A stretch of 64,000 bases of DNA from Streptosporangium sp. NBC_01756. GTDB taxonomy: Bacteria; Actinomycetota; Actinomycetes; Streptosporangiales; Streptosporangiaceae. Where the stretch lies: positions 3,162,001 through 3,226,000 of the forward strand of contig NZ_CP109130.1 of assembly GCF_035917975.1 (NCBI RefSeq), in the 5' to 3' direction. The notes under the pieces were generated by a model. It was not told where the DNA came from. It did not search any database and saw nothing but the letters and a program-made list of their open reading frames with translations. Below, piece by piece: positions 33,214-40,850 of this stretch; position 1 is the stretch's first letter, and the number at the start of each line of letters is the position of its first letter. The translations under genes were made by a program, and so were the position numbers.

Positions 33214-33506
33214 CCACCGCCACCGCCACCGCCACCGTCGCCACCGCCACAACCGTCGCCCCAGCCGCCACTTGAGGTATCCGATTGCGGGATCGGCGCC
33301 GACCAGGTCGGGGCCGATCGTGAAGTGCGCTTCTTCTCGCGGGCATTGCGGGAACGCTTCTTGCGGGCACTGAGGGAATGCTTCTTCTTGCGGGCACTGA
33401 GGGAACGCTTCGCCGGTCTCTCCGCGGACCTCAGCGCCCTCAGCACGATCAGGCCCACCACCCCCAGCATGACGAGGGCGACCACCGCGATCAGAACAGG
33501 CATCAT
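33210..33506 (-). CDS. Small single-pass membrane protein with basic region and Gly-rich Cys tail
   Basis: 98 residues. One TM helix (about 3-23: PVLIAVVALVMLGVVGLIVL), a strongly basic stretch with a duplicated SLSARKK motif (residues 30-62), then a tail ending SGGWGDGCGGGDGGG plus more glycines, with its only cysteine at 86. The positive-inside rule puts the tail in the cytoplasm. The tail motif SGGWG...GGGD is shared with the TIGR04222-type protein encoded at the front of the operon, so it is a second candidate substrate of the DUF692 enzyme. ATG 33506 has GGAGG at 5-nt spacing. Confidence 0.7.
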   Translation of the reverse strand: MMPVLIAVVALVMLGVVGLIVLRALRSAERPAKRSLSARKKKHSLSARKKRSRNAREKKRTSRSAPTWSAPIPQSDTSSGGWGDGCGGGDGGGGGGGG

Positions 33507-33554
33507 GTCAACCTCCGAAGTCCCGGCTGCCAAGCCGGGAGTCTGCCAGACGGC

Positions 33555-34025
33555 TCACTCCCGGAACCCATCGGGACTCCCGGTACCGGTGGGACGGACG
33601 GCACCCGCGAGAGACCTCAGGGCCTTCGGGAACCGGGACCACCGACGGGGCACGGCGGGCGGCGCCGGCTCCGGTTGCAGGCGGCCCGCCTCCCGGAGCC
33701 GGCCGGCGAAGTCACGGGCGTCGGCGCGCGATCCACCGGACGGCTTGGGACGGCCCCGCGCGTACTCCTCGAACTCCCGGGCGAAGTCGACGCCGAGCAG
33801 CGCGACCAGATCCGGCCGGAGCCGGGCCACCGTCCCGCGCCGCTTGGAGATCAGGCTGGCGGCCTGGATCCGCAGCCGTTCCGCGTCGAACCCGGGCGGC
33901 GCCTCGCCTCCGGCGACCAGGGCGGCCAGCAGCCCCGCCTGGGCATCGGCCAGCGCCTCCCGGGCGCCTTCGCCGGGCCCGGTCCCGTCCTGGCTCCGCT
34001 CGGGCGGAACGTGGCGCTCAGACAC
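33555..34025 (-). CDS. Partner-type protein of the DUF692 enzyme (uncharacterised)
   Basis: 156 residues from GTG 34025, overlapping the 3' end of the DUF692 gene by 8 nt. The N-terminal half ([63 protein letters not shown]) resembles in layout the helical DUF2063/HvfC partners that deliver substrate peptides to DUF692 oxidases. The C-terminal half is Arg/Pro-rich. I infer a substrate-recognition role from this resemblance and from the tight coupling; the exact family is not established. Confidence 0.65.
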   Translation of the reverse strand: MSERHVPPERSQDGTGPGEGAREALADAQAGLLAALVAGGEAPPGFDAERLRIQAASLISKRRGTVARLRPDLVALLGVDFAREFEEYARGRPKPSGGSRADARDFAGRLREAGRLQPEPAPPAVPRRWSRFPKALRSLAGAVRPTGTGSPDGFRE

Positions 34026-34830
34026 GGGCCATCGCGCCGCGGACCCGGCCGAGTTCCGCGCCGAGCTCCGCGTCGCTGGGATAGTCGTCGTCCCATTCGA
34101 GCAGCACGCCGGGCGGGTCGACCCGGGCGCAGAGCTCGGACAGGATGTCCAGCACCGCATCGGGGACGTGGGCGGTGTGGGTGTCGTGCCAGACGCCGTG
34201 CAGGGAGTGTCCACCGGCGACGTGCACGTAGGCGAGCTCGGACAGCGGCAGGCCGTCCAGCGCGGCGGTGGCCGACAGGCCCAGGTTGACCTGGTTGGTG
34301 TAGAGGTTGGCCACGTCGACCAGGAGCTTGACCCCGGTCATCTCCACCAGCTCGCCGAGGAACCGCGCCTCGGTCATCTCGTCCTCCGGCCAGCCGAACA
34401 GGGCCGCCACGTTCTCCAGGGCGAGGGGGACGGGAAGCGCCTCCTGGGCCCGCCGTACGTTCTCGGCGATCACCGACAGCGCGGCCCTGGTGCGCGGGAC
34501 CGGGAGGAGGTGCCCGGCCTCCATGTCGCCCGCCCGCACGAAGGCCAGATGCTCGCTGACCAGCGGCGCGTCCAGTGCCCGCGCGCAGGCCGCCAGGTGC
34601 GCCAGCCTGGCGGGGTCCGGCGGCTCGGCGCCGCCCACGCCCAGCCCGACGCCGTGCGGGATCACCGGCACGCCCCGGGATCGGAGCACCCGCAGCGACT
34701 CCGGGAGCCGGTCGGGGTGCACGTTCTCGGCGACGACCTCGACGAAGTCGACGCCGGGCAGGCGTTCCACCGTCAGGTCGATCTCCGGGCGCCAGCCGAT
34801 CCCCACGCCCAGCGACACGGATCCGGACAT
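34018..34830 (-). CDS. DUF692 / MNIO multinuclear non-heme iron oxidase
   Basis: 270 residues, TIM-barrel family of MbnB, TglH and ChrH, which use two or three iron ions to rearrange cysteine residues in peptides. The conserved metal and core motifs are all present: [16 protein letters not shown] (H94), [10 protein letters not shown] (E139), [13 protein letters not shown] (D172, N175), YVHVAGGHS (H203, H208), HDTHTAHV and GVLLEWDDD (E245). ATG 34830 is chosen because GGGAG lies 7 nt upstream; GTG 34836 is too close to it. It sits between a Cys-tailed membrane protein gene and a coupled partner gene, so its substrate is probably encoded in the same operon. Confidence 0.92.
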   Translation of the reverse strand: MSGSVSLGVGIGWRPEIDLTVERLPGVDFVEVVAENVHPDRLPESLRVLRSRGVPVIPHGVGLGVGGAEPPDPARLAHLAACARALDAPLVSEHLAFVRAGDMEAGHLLPVPRTRAALSVIAENVRRAQEALPVPLALENVAALFGWPEDEMTEARFLGELVEMTGVKLLVDVANLYTNQVNLGLSATAALDGLPLSELAYVHVAGGHSLHGVWHDTHTAHVPDAVLDILSELCARVDPPGVLLEWDDDYPSDAELGAELGRVRGAMARV

Positions 34831-34832
34831 CC

Positions 34833-34970
34833 TCACGCTCCCTTTCCGATCACCGTCACGGCTCTCTGGGCCACCACACCCACCGCCGGGAACCGCTCGG
34901 ACACCGTCACGGCCTCCCCGATCACGACTTCCCCGGCCATGGTTTCCCCGATCACGGTTTCCCCGGCCAC
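34833..34970 (-). CDS. Possible 45-aa repeat peptide between membrane protein and MNIO genes
   Basis: An open frame from GTG 34970 (or ATG 34940) starts 8 nt after the TIGR04222 stop and ends 3 nt before the DUF692 ATG. It is built of four 15-bp repeats encoding [15 protein letters not shown] and VIGEA, each carrying its own GGGGA-like motif, then a hydrophobic end. No cysteine. It may be a small peptide, or just a repeat-expanded spacer that keeps ribosomes coupled. Confidence 0.3.
   Translation of the reverse strand: MAGETVIGETMAGEVVIGEAVTVSERFPAVGVVAQRAVTVIGKGA
34911..34970. repeat. Four 15-bp tandem repeats
   Basis: Units 34956-34970, 34941-34955, 34926-34940 and 34911-34925 share the pattern (G/A)TG-(GC/AT)C-GGGGA on the minus strand and alternate between two versions, so the higher-order period is 30 bp. 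Confidence 0.75.
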
Positions 34971-34977
34971 GGACCGC

Positions 34978-35964
34978 TCAGCCGCCCCCGCCACCGCATC
35001 CGCCCCCGCCGCAGCTCGACCCGCCACCGCAGCTCGACCCGCCGCCCGAGTCACCGCCGCCCGAGTCGCCGCCGCCCCAGCCTCCGGAGCCGAAATCGCC
35101 GCCGCCGCCGAAGGAGGAGGAGTCGCCCGAACCGGAGGAGCCGCCCCCGCAGGAGCCGGCGGCACAGCTCGTGGAGCTCTGCGAGGAGGTGTGCTTCAGC
35201 TCCTCCTCCAAGCCCGGGTCGCCGAGCTCGCCCAGGCCGTAAAGGGCGACCGGGACGCCGACCGCGAAGGCCAGGTCCGGAGCCAGTGGGCGGGCGCCGC
35301 GCACATGGGTCTTACGGGCGAAGTCGAGCACGTCGTAGCCCGCCTTGGTGAGGACCCCGCGCAGCGCGCGCCGCTGCCCGAAGTAGCTGAACAGGCCGTT
35401 GGCCGCCGCGACGATCGCGGCCAGCACCGTCACCATGCCGAGGAACTCGGAGTCGGCGGCGGGCAGGACGAAGCCGACCAGGAAGACGACAGCGATCACG
35501 GTGAGGACCAGCAGCCGGTTCAGCAGCGACTTGGCCCTGGCGAGCGCGCCGTCGGGCACCAGCAGGCCCAGGTCCGTCAGGCGGTGCCGCAGACCGATCA
35601 TGGCCGGGCCGTCGGCCACCGTACGGCGGAGCTCCCCGGCCGAGCACGGACCGCCCCGGGCGTGGAGCGCGTCGAGAACGGCCTGCTCGATCGGCTCGGG
35701 AGACGACGGGGCGCCGCGTACGAGGCTGACCTGGCCGCCCCGCGACACCCGGACGCCCCCGCCCCTGGCGAGCATGCCGAGGGCGGTGTTGACCGTCCGC
35801 AGCGGGCCACCGGACAGGTAGGCGAGCTCGTAGGGGCTCAGCCCGCCTCCGTACTGGCCGGCCACGGCCGAGCGGACCCGGCGCTGCTCGCTGCGGACTC
35901 CCGTGGCCGTGGCGTTGACGGTGAAGACGAGAACAACGGCCACGACGAACAGTACGACTTCCAC
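34978..35964 (-). CDS. TIGR04222-type membrane protein with Gly/Ser/Cys-rich C-terminal tail
   Basis: 328 residues. TM1 about 2-18, then a cytoplasmic domain with the family's ELAYLSGGPLRTVNTALGML (about 46-65), two central TM helices (about 148-168 and 174-195), a basic segment, and from about 260 a low-complexity tail of Gly and Ser with Cys at 267, 272, 312, 318 and 323. Charge distribution places the tail in the cytoplasm. I read it as the precursor or main substrate of the DUF692 oxidase. GTG 35964 has GGAGG at 5-nt spacing. It is the first gene of the operon, 85 bp after pckG. The family assignment is from memory of the motif. Confidence 0.85.
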   Translation of the reverse strand: MEVVLFVVAVVLVFTVNATATGVRSEQRRVRSAVAGQYGGGLSPYELAYLSGGPLRTVNTALGMLARGGGVRVSRGGQVSLVRGAPSSPEPIEQAVLDALHARGGPCSAGELRRTVADGPAMIGLRHRLTDLGLLVPDGALARAKSLLNRLLVLTVIAVVFLVGFVLPAADSEFLGMVTVLAAIVAAANGLFSYFGQRRALRGVLTKAGYDVLDFARKTHVRGARPLAPDLAFAVGVPVALYGLGELGDPGLEEELKHTSSQSSTSCAAGSCGGGSSGSGDSSSFGGGGDFGSGGWGGGDSGGGDSGGGSSCGGGSSCGGGGCGGGGG

Positions 35965-35984
35965 GTCCGCCTCCGGGGGAAAAG

Positions 35985-36023
35985 CGGGGCGTGTGCCCCG
36001 TTGTCATGTAGACGCACGGGGCA
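35985..36023 (-). promoter_or_regulatory. Alternative hairpins (attenuator-like) before the MNIO operon
   Basis: On the minus strand three segments can pair in two exclusive ways: TGCCCCGT (36016-36023) with ACGGGGCA (35994-36001), 8 bp; or CGGGGC (35995-36000) with GCCCCG (35985-35990), 6 bp with loop ACAC. The second hairpin is followed by CTTTT, like an intrinsic terminator. It lies between the pckG stop and the ribosome site of the membrane protein gene. Confidence 0.5.
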
Positions 36024-36049
36024 GCACGAAGGTTTCGCCCGGACCGTCT

Positions 36050-37849
36050 TTAGTTCAGACGCTCGACCAGCGCCTCGTACTCGTCCCAGAGTTCCTTGGG
36101 AAGGTGATCGCCGAAGGTCTCGAAGAAGGCCGGGATCAGCGACGCCTCCTCCTTCCAGACCTCCTTGTCCACGCTCAGCAGCGTCCGCAGGTCGTCGGCG
36201 GAGATGTCGAGTCCCTCGGTGTCGAGCTCGGCGGGGAGCAGGCCGATCGGGGTCCGCACCGCCTCCGCCCTGCCGTTGAGACGATCGACGATCCACTTGA
36301 GGACGCGGCTGTTCTCGCCGAAGCCGGGCCAGATGAACGTGCCCTCGGCGTTCTTGCGGAACCAGTTCACGTAGTAGATGCGCGGCAGCCGGACGTTCTC
36401 GCGCTGACCGATCTTGACCCAGTGGGCGAAGTAGTCGCCCATGTTGTAGCCGCAGAACGGCAGCATCGCGAACGGGTCGCGGCGCAGCTCGCCGACCTTG
36501 CCCTCGGCCGCGGCGGTCTTCTCCGAGGCGATGTTGGCTCCGGTGAAGACACCGTGCTGCCAGCTCAGCGTCTCGGTCACCAGGGGGACCGCGGTGGCGC
36601 GGCGTCCACCGAACAGGATCGCCGAGATCGGCACACCCTTGGGGTCCTGCCACTCGGGGGCGATCGTCGGGCACTGCGCGGCGGGCACCGTGAAACGGGC
36701 GTTGGGGTGCGCGGCGGGTTCCTCTCCGCCCGGGGTCCAGGGGCGGCCCTTCCAGTCGGTCAGGTGCGCCGGAGGCTCGTCGGTGAGTCCCTCCCACCAC
36801 ACGTCGCCGTCGTCGGTGAGAGCGACGTTGGTGAAGATGCTGTTGCCCCAGAGCGTCTTGACCGCATTGGCGTTGGTGGTCTCGCCGGTGCCGGGCGCCA
36901 CGCCGAAGAAGCCGGCTTCGGGGTTGATGGCGTACAGGCGGCCGTCGGCCCCGAACCGCATCCAGGCGATGTCGTCGCCGACCGTCTCGACCTTCCAGCC
37001 CGGGATGGTCGGCTGGAGCATGGCCAGGTTGGTCTTGCCGCAGGCGCTGGGGAACGCCGCCGCGACGTAGCGGGTCTCCCCGGACGGCGGGGTGAGCTTG
37101 AGGATGAGCATGTGCTCGGCCAGCCAGCCCTCGTCGCGGGCCATCGTGCTGGCGATGCGCAGCGCGTAGCACTTCTTGCCGAGCAGCGCGTTGCCGCCGT
37201 AGCCCGACCCGTAGGACCAGATCTCCCGGGTCTCGGGGAAGTGGCTGATGTACTTGGTGGAGTTGCACGGCCACGGCACGTCGTCCTGACCGGGTTCGAG
37301 CGGGGCACCGACCGAGTGGACGGCCTTCACGTAGTCACGGCGCTCCTCGATGAGCCGGAGCGCCGCCTCACCCATGCGCGTCATGATCCGCATGGAGACG
37401 ACCACGTACGGCGAGTCGGTGATCTCCACGCCGAGCTGGGAGATGTCGCCGCCCAGCGGGCCCATGCAGAACGGCACGACGTACATGGTGCGACCGCGCA
37501 TGCTGCCCTTGAAGATCTTGCCGAAGGTACGGCGCATCTCGGCGGGGGCGATCCAGTTGTTGGTCGGCCCGGCGTCCTGCTCCCGCTCGGAGCAGATGTA
37601 GGTCCGGTCCTCGACGCGTGCGACGTCGCTCGGGTCCGAGGCGGCGTAGAAGCTGTTCTGACGTTTGGCCAGGCGCTTGAACGTTCCCTGCTCCACCAGC
37701 AGGTTCGTCAGGCGCGTCCATTCGGCCTCCGAACCGTCACACCATTCGATCCGGTCGGGCTGGGTCAGATCGGCGATCTCCTTGACCCATGCGTCGAGCT
37801 CCGCGTGGCTGGTCGGGCTGGGGGCGGTTACGTCTGCGATAACGGACAC
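36050..37849 (-). CDS. pckG: Phosphoenolpyruvate carboxykinase (GTP)
   Basis: 599 residues, GTP-dependent class. PEP/oxaloacetate-site residues lie in [12 protein letters not shown] and [16 protein letters not shown]. The P-loop [12 protein letters not shown] (hyperactive cysteine included), [15 protein letters not shown], and the guanine-binding MGDYFAHW region are present. It makes PEP from oxaloacetate for gluconeogenesis. GTG 37849 follows AAGGAG at 7-nt spacing and is preferred over an upstream TTG. The upstream region (37850-38139) holds no gene but several GntR/DasR-like sites. Confidence 0.96.
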   Translation of the reverse strand: MSVIADVTAPSPTSHAELDAWVKEIADLTQPDRIEWCDGSEAEWTRLTNLLVEQGTFKRLAKRQNSFYAASDPSDVARVEDRTYICSEREQDAGPTNNWIAPAEMRRTFGKIFKGSMRGRTMYVVPFCMGPLGGDISQLGVEITDSPYVVVSMRIMTRMGEAALRLIEERRDYVKAVHSVGAPLEPGQDDVPWPCNSTKYISHFPETREIWSYGSGYGGNALLGKKCYALRIASTMARDEGWLAEHMLILKLTPPSGETRYVAAAFPSACGKTNLAMLQPTIPGWKVETVGDDIAWMRFGADGRLYAINPEAGFFGVAPGTGETTNANAVKTLWGNSIFTNVALTDDGDVWWEGLTDEPPAHLTDWKGRPWTPGGEEPAAHPNARFTVPAAQCPTIAPEWQDPKGVPISAILFGGRRATAVPLVTETLSWQHGVFTGANIASEKTAAAEGKVGELRRDPFAMLPFCGYNMGDYFAHWVKIGQRENVRLPRIYYVNWFRKNAEGTFIWPGFGENSRVLKWIVDRLNGRAEAVRTPIGLLPAELDTEGLDISADDLRTLLSVDKEVWKEEASLIPAFFETFGDHLPKELWDEYEALVERLN

Positions 37850-37912
37850 TGCTGGGCTCCTTACACTTCTCAGGGCCAAAACATCATTGACTGAAAAACC
37901 GCATTCAATCCA

Positions 37913-37928
37913 ATTGGCTTAGACCAGT
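37913..37928 (-). promoter_or_regulatory. DasR/GntR-like operator A upstream of pckG
   Basis: ATTGGCTTAGACCAGT agrees at 13 of 16 positions with the dre pattern A-C/G-TGGTCTAGACCA-C/G-T of the HutC-type GntR regulator DasR. Confidence 0.45.
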
Positions 37929-38058
37929 GAATGCGCTGCGGCCTAACGTCGTGACACCCTCGCTTCGCTCCCGCTGTCGGGCATGTGAGCTGGCAGAGGA
38001 CATGACGTTCTGAAGCCCCTACCCAGAAGAAGAGGAGTTAAAGAAAGCCCTTTCGGCA

Positions 38059-38114
38059 GTGGTATAGGCCATTCACACAGGTCTAAACCAATCATTGAAG
38101 AGGTTCAGACCAAT
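38059..38114 (-). promoter_or_regulatory. Cluster of DasR/GntR-like sites B-D upstream of pckG
   Basis: AGTGGTATAGGCCATT (about 38059-38074) and ACAGGTCTAAACCAAT (about 38078-38093) each match about 13 of 16 positions of the same pattern. A further half-site AGACCAAT ends near 38114. The coordinates may be off by one base. Confidence 0.45.
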
Positions 38115-38139
38115 TTCTGGCTGTTTCCCCTGCCCAGCC

Positions 38140-38667
38140 TCAGGGGTTCACGTCCGGGCCCGAGGCTCGCACCCGGTCGACGTGCTGCAGCGCGTCCCGC
38201 AGATCGGCCAGCCAGGTGTCGGTGTGCCGGCCCACCAGACGGACGCACCAGGCCAATGCGTCGCTCCGGCTGCGGGCCACTCCGGCGGCCACGAGAGTGT
38301 CGAGCACCCGCCGCTCCGACTGGCGGAGCCGGGTCATGACCGGCACGGACAGTGTGGTGAACATCACCGTCTCGTCGCCGACCGCGACCCCCCAGGAGAC
38401 CTTCCGGCGGAAGCGGTGCTCCGCCTCCAGCGCGATCTCGATGCGACGCTCCCTGGTCTCCTCACGGAAACGCTCCACCCCGCCCTCCACGGCGGCGGCC
38501 CGTTCCACCTCGGAGACGTCGGCGGCGAGCGCGGGCGCCTGGAGCCTGCCGATCACCGCGATCTCCTCGCGGTCCAGCACGATCTCCGGCTGCCCCTCGA
38601 ACCACTCCGCGGGCAGCCGGCCGGAGAACCAGCCCCGGAGCTTCTTCACTGCTTCGTCGTTTTCCAT
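38140..38667 (-). CDS. Ribbon-helix-helix-like protein, probably DNA-binding (uncharacterised)
   Basis: 175 residues. The last third (VPVMTRLRQSERRVLDTLVAAG, then VARSRSDALAWCVRLVGRH) has the strand-helix-helix pattern of RHH regulators. The first 110 residues are charged and helical (EFRREETRERRIEIALEAEHRFRRKVSWG-like). ATG 38667 has no ribosome site but lies 7 nt after TAATCT, so the mRNA is probably leaderless. A perfect 18-bp palindrome covers this box and the start codon, pointing to self-repression. Divergent from a TetR gene. Confidence 0.65.
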   Translation of the reverse strand: MENDEAVKKLRGWFSGRLPAEWFEGQPEIVLDREEIAVIGRLQAPALAADVSEVERAAAVEGGVERFREETRERRIEIALEAEHRFRRKVSWGVAVGDETVMFTTLSVPVMTRLRQSERRVLDTLVAAGVARSRSDALAWCVRLVGRHTDTWLADLRDALQHVDRVRASGPDVNP

Positions 38668-38683
38668 GTAATCAAGATTACAT
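38666..38683. promoter_or_regulatory. Perfect 18-bp palindrome over the start codon of the RHH-like gene
   Basis: ATGTAATCAAGATTACAT is fully symmetric. It includes the -10 box TAATCT (38675-38680, minus strand) and the first two bases of the start codon, so a bound protein would block initiation directly. Confidence 0.7.
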
Positions 38684-38747
38684 CTCTCGTCGGCGAACCA
38701 GGGCGAGGAGGGGGACAACCGGAATGTGGACGGCGCCGTGGTGATTT

Positions 38748-38761
38748 TCCCGTGCATGGGA
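38748..38761 (+). promoter_or_regulatory. Candidate operator upstream of TetR gene
   Basis: TCCCGTGCATGGGA is a near-perfect 14-bp palindrome ending 19 bp before the TetR-family ATG. Confidence 0.35.
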
Positions 38762-38780
38762 GAACCACCAGAATCGGCCC

Positions 38781-39380
38781 ATGAGCTCATCTCCGCGCGC
38801 TGAGGGACTGCGCGAACGCAAGAAGGCCAAGACCCGGCGGACGATCCAGGAACACGCCCTGCGGCTGTTCGCCGAGCAGGGGTACGAAGCCACGACGGTC
38901 GAGCAGATCGCCGAGGCCGCGGAGATCTCCCCCAGCACCTTCTTCCGCTACTTCCCCACCAAGGAGGACGTCGCCGTCCAGGACGCCTACGACCCCGCCC
39001 TGGCGGCGGCGCTGGCCGCGCAACCGGCGGACCTGACCCCGGTCGCCGCGGTCCGCGCCACCGTGAGCGCGGTCTTGGAGGGATTCCCCGAGGACGAGGA
39101 GTCGCAGGTCCTGACCCGCACCCGGCTGCAGCTCAAGCACACCGCGCTACGCGCCAGAGCCGTGGACAGCATGACGACCACGATCGGCATGCTCGCCGAG
39201 GGCATCGCCGGACGTCTCGGGCGCGACATCACCGACCCGCTGAGCCGCGCGACCGCCGGAGCCGTGGCGGGCGTGCTGCTCGCCGCCGTGTTCGCCTGGG
39301 CGGAAGCCGACGGCGCCAGACGCCTGGCCGACGTCACGGACGAGGCCCTCGGCCTCCTGGAGGCGGGCCTGCGCCCCTGA
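38781..39380 (+). CDS. TetR-family transcriptional regulator
   Basis: 199 residues. The N-terminal HTH (about 12-60: KAKTRRTIQEHALRLFAEQGYEATTVEQIAEAAEISPSTFFRYFPTKEDV-type pattern) is canonical. The C-terminal ligand domain is helical, ending RRLADVTDEALGLLEAGL. The ligand and targets are unknown; it may repress itself via the palindrome at 38748. No ribosome site is clear. Confidence 0.9.
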   Translation: MSSSPRAEGLRERKKAKTRRTIQEHALRLFAEQGYEATTVEQIAEAAEISPSTFFRYFPTKEDVAVQDAYDPALAAALAAQPADLTPVAAVRATVSAVLEGFPEDEESQVLTRTRLQLKHTALRARAVDSMTTTIGMLAEGIAGRLGRDITDPLSRATAGAVAGVLLAAVFAWAEADGARRLADVTDEALGLLEAGLRP

Positions 39381-39399
39381 ACCTCCCGGTCCTGGAACG

Positions 39400-40638
39400 T
39401 CAGCGGACCCGGGCCGCCACGGCCGGACTGATCCGCACGACACCGGCGAGGTTGCGGGTGCTGACGGGACTGAACTTGACCACGTCCCCGGTCCTGGGCG
39501 CCTGCAGCATCTTGCCGTTGCCCCAGTAGATCGCCACATGGGAGACATAGCTGGGGTTGGTCGGGTCGTACCGCCAGAACAGCAGGTCACCGGGCTGAGC
39601 CTGGGAGAGCGGGATCTGCGGGCCCGAGACGAACTGCTGGTGCGTCACGCGAGGAACCTTGATCCCCGCCTGGGCGTAGGCCCACTGGACCAGGCCGGAG
39701 CAGTCGAAGGTGTCCGGCCCCTCCGCACCCCACACGTAGGGGCGGCCGAGCTTGCTGACCGCCGCGGTGAGGGCGACCTTGATCTGGGGAGCGGTCATGA
39801 AGGAGCCCGCCGCCCAGGTCGTGCGCTGAGGCGTCGACAGCACCGGGTTGATCGTGGCGATCTGGCTGCGCCGGGGCAAGATCCGCAGCAGGGCGCGGCG
39901 CAGCTTGGCCGAATCGACCTTCGGAGCGCTCACCACCAGTGCGTTGTTCTCGGGGATGCCCAGCGCACGTGCGGTCTGCCGGGAGACCACGGCGTCGATG
40001 GCGCCCATGCCCATCGTCGCGTAGGCGCCCACGCGCAGCACCTGCCCGGCCGTGGTGACGGACTTGCCCAGCGGCATGCCCCCGTCGTTGCCGAGGACGA
40101 AGGAGACGGCGATCTCGCCGGCGGAGACGTTGCGCCAGAGCCGGTCGGAACGCGCGGTCGGCTTGGGAGTGTAGGCGCGGAACGTCGAGGGGTTGACCCC
40201 CAGGGTCTGCACCCGCTTGCCGTCCATGCCCACCTCCGCGGCGTCGGCACGTTCCACCGCCCGCACCCCGGCGACCTGTGCGACCTTCGCGACCACGGCC
40301 GAGCTCAGCGGCTTGGCGGCGACGACGAAGAGGTGCGGCTGGTGGGTCGAGGTCAGCGGGGCCACCGGCTGCGGCGGGGTGTGCGTGGGCCCGGCCGTGG
40401 CCACGTCGCTCTGGATGCCCTGCCTGGCGACGGGCCTGCGCAGGGCGACCGTCTCCGCGGACCGCTCCGGCAACTGGGTGACCACCACCACTCCCGTGGC
40501 CAGCACCGCCACCAGGAGCAGCACGATGGCGGGGAACGCCTGCCGGAGCCGCCGGCCGTAGCGGATGCGCGGGCGGTAGGCGAGATCCTGCCGGGCCTCA
40601 TGAATCAGACCGGAGACACGCGTCTGCCGATCCAGCAT
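39400..40638 (-). CDS. NlpC/P60 peptidoglycan endopeptidase with extra extracellular domain
   Basis: 412 residues. Cytoplasmic N-terminus, one TM helix (about 35-55), a middle extracytoplasmic domain (about 100-270) resembling the periplasmic parts of FtsX/MacB-like permeases (VAQVAGVRAVERADAAEVGMDGKRV, GYATMGMGAIDAVVSRQTARALG-like), and a C-terminal NlpC/P60 domain with catalytic Cys in DTFDCSGLVQWAYAQAG, GDLLFWRY and His in SHVAIYWGNGKM. It should cut the stem peptide of the wall. AAGGGGGG precedes ATG 40638. The greA gene upstream is separated by a strong terminator. Confidence 0.88.
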   Translation of the reverse strand: MLDRQTRVSGLIHEARQDLAYRPRIRYGRRLRQAFPAIVLLLVAVLATGVVVVTQLPERSAETVALRRPVARQGIQSDVATAGPTHTPPQPVAPLTSTHQPHLFVVAAKPLSSAVVAKVAQVAGVRAVERADAAEVGMDGKRVQTLGVNPSTFRAYTPKPTARSDRLWRNVSAGEIAVSFVLGNDGGMPLGKSVTTAGQVLRVGAYATMGMGAIDAVVSRQTARALGIPENNALVVSAPKVDSAKLRRALLRILPRRSQIATINPVLSTPQRTTWAAGSFMTAPQIKVALTAAVSKLGRPYVWGAEGPDTFDCSGLVQWAYAQAGIKVPRVTHQQFVSGPQIPLSQAQPGDLLFWRYDPTNPSYVSHVAIYWGNGKMLQAPRTGDVVKFSPVSTRNLAGVVRISPAVAARVR

Positions 40639-40800
40639 GAGATCCCCCCTTCCACCTGTTCGAGTCCAGCCCTAAGAGAGTGCCGTACGCCGCTCCGCAA
40701 TGCACGCGAACCCGCCAAAACACTCTGTTAACCACGACACAGTCGCAAGCTGGACAACACGCCCCAGAAGGCGCCATAGCCAACAGGCCCACGAACACGG

Positions 40801-40831
40801 CGATCCGCCGGGATGAGAGCCCGGCGGATCG
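40801..40831 (-). terminator. Terminator hairpin after greA
   Basis: CGATCCGCCGGG (40801-40812) pairs perfectly over 12 bp with 40820-40831, with a 7-nt loop. It lies 20 bp past the greA stop. Confidence 0.75.
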
Positions 40832-40850
40832 GTTGGTTCGTAAGGAGAGG

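Noticed and set aside
34018..34830. DUF692 gene as a plain sugar isomerase (TIM-barrel) gene
   Set aside because: The [24 protein letters not shown] and EWDDD motifs are specific for the DUF692/MNIO family, not for xylose-isomerase-like proteins.
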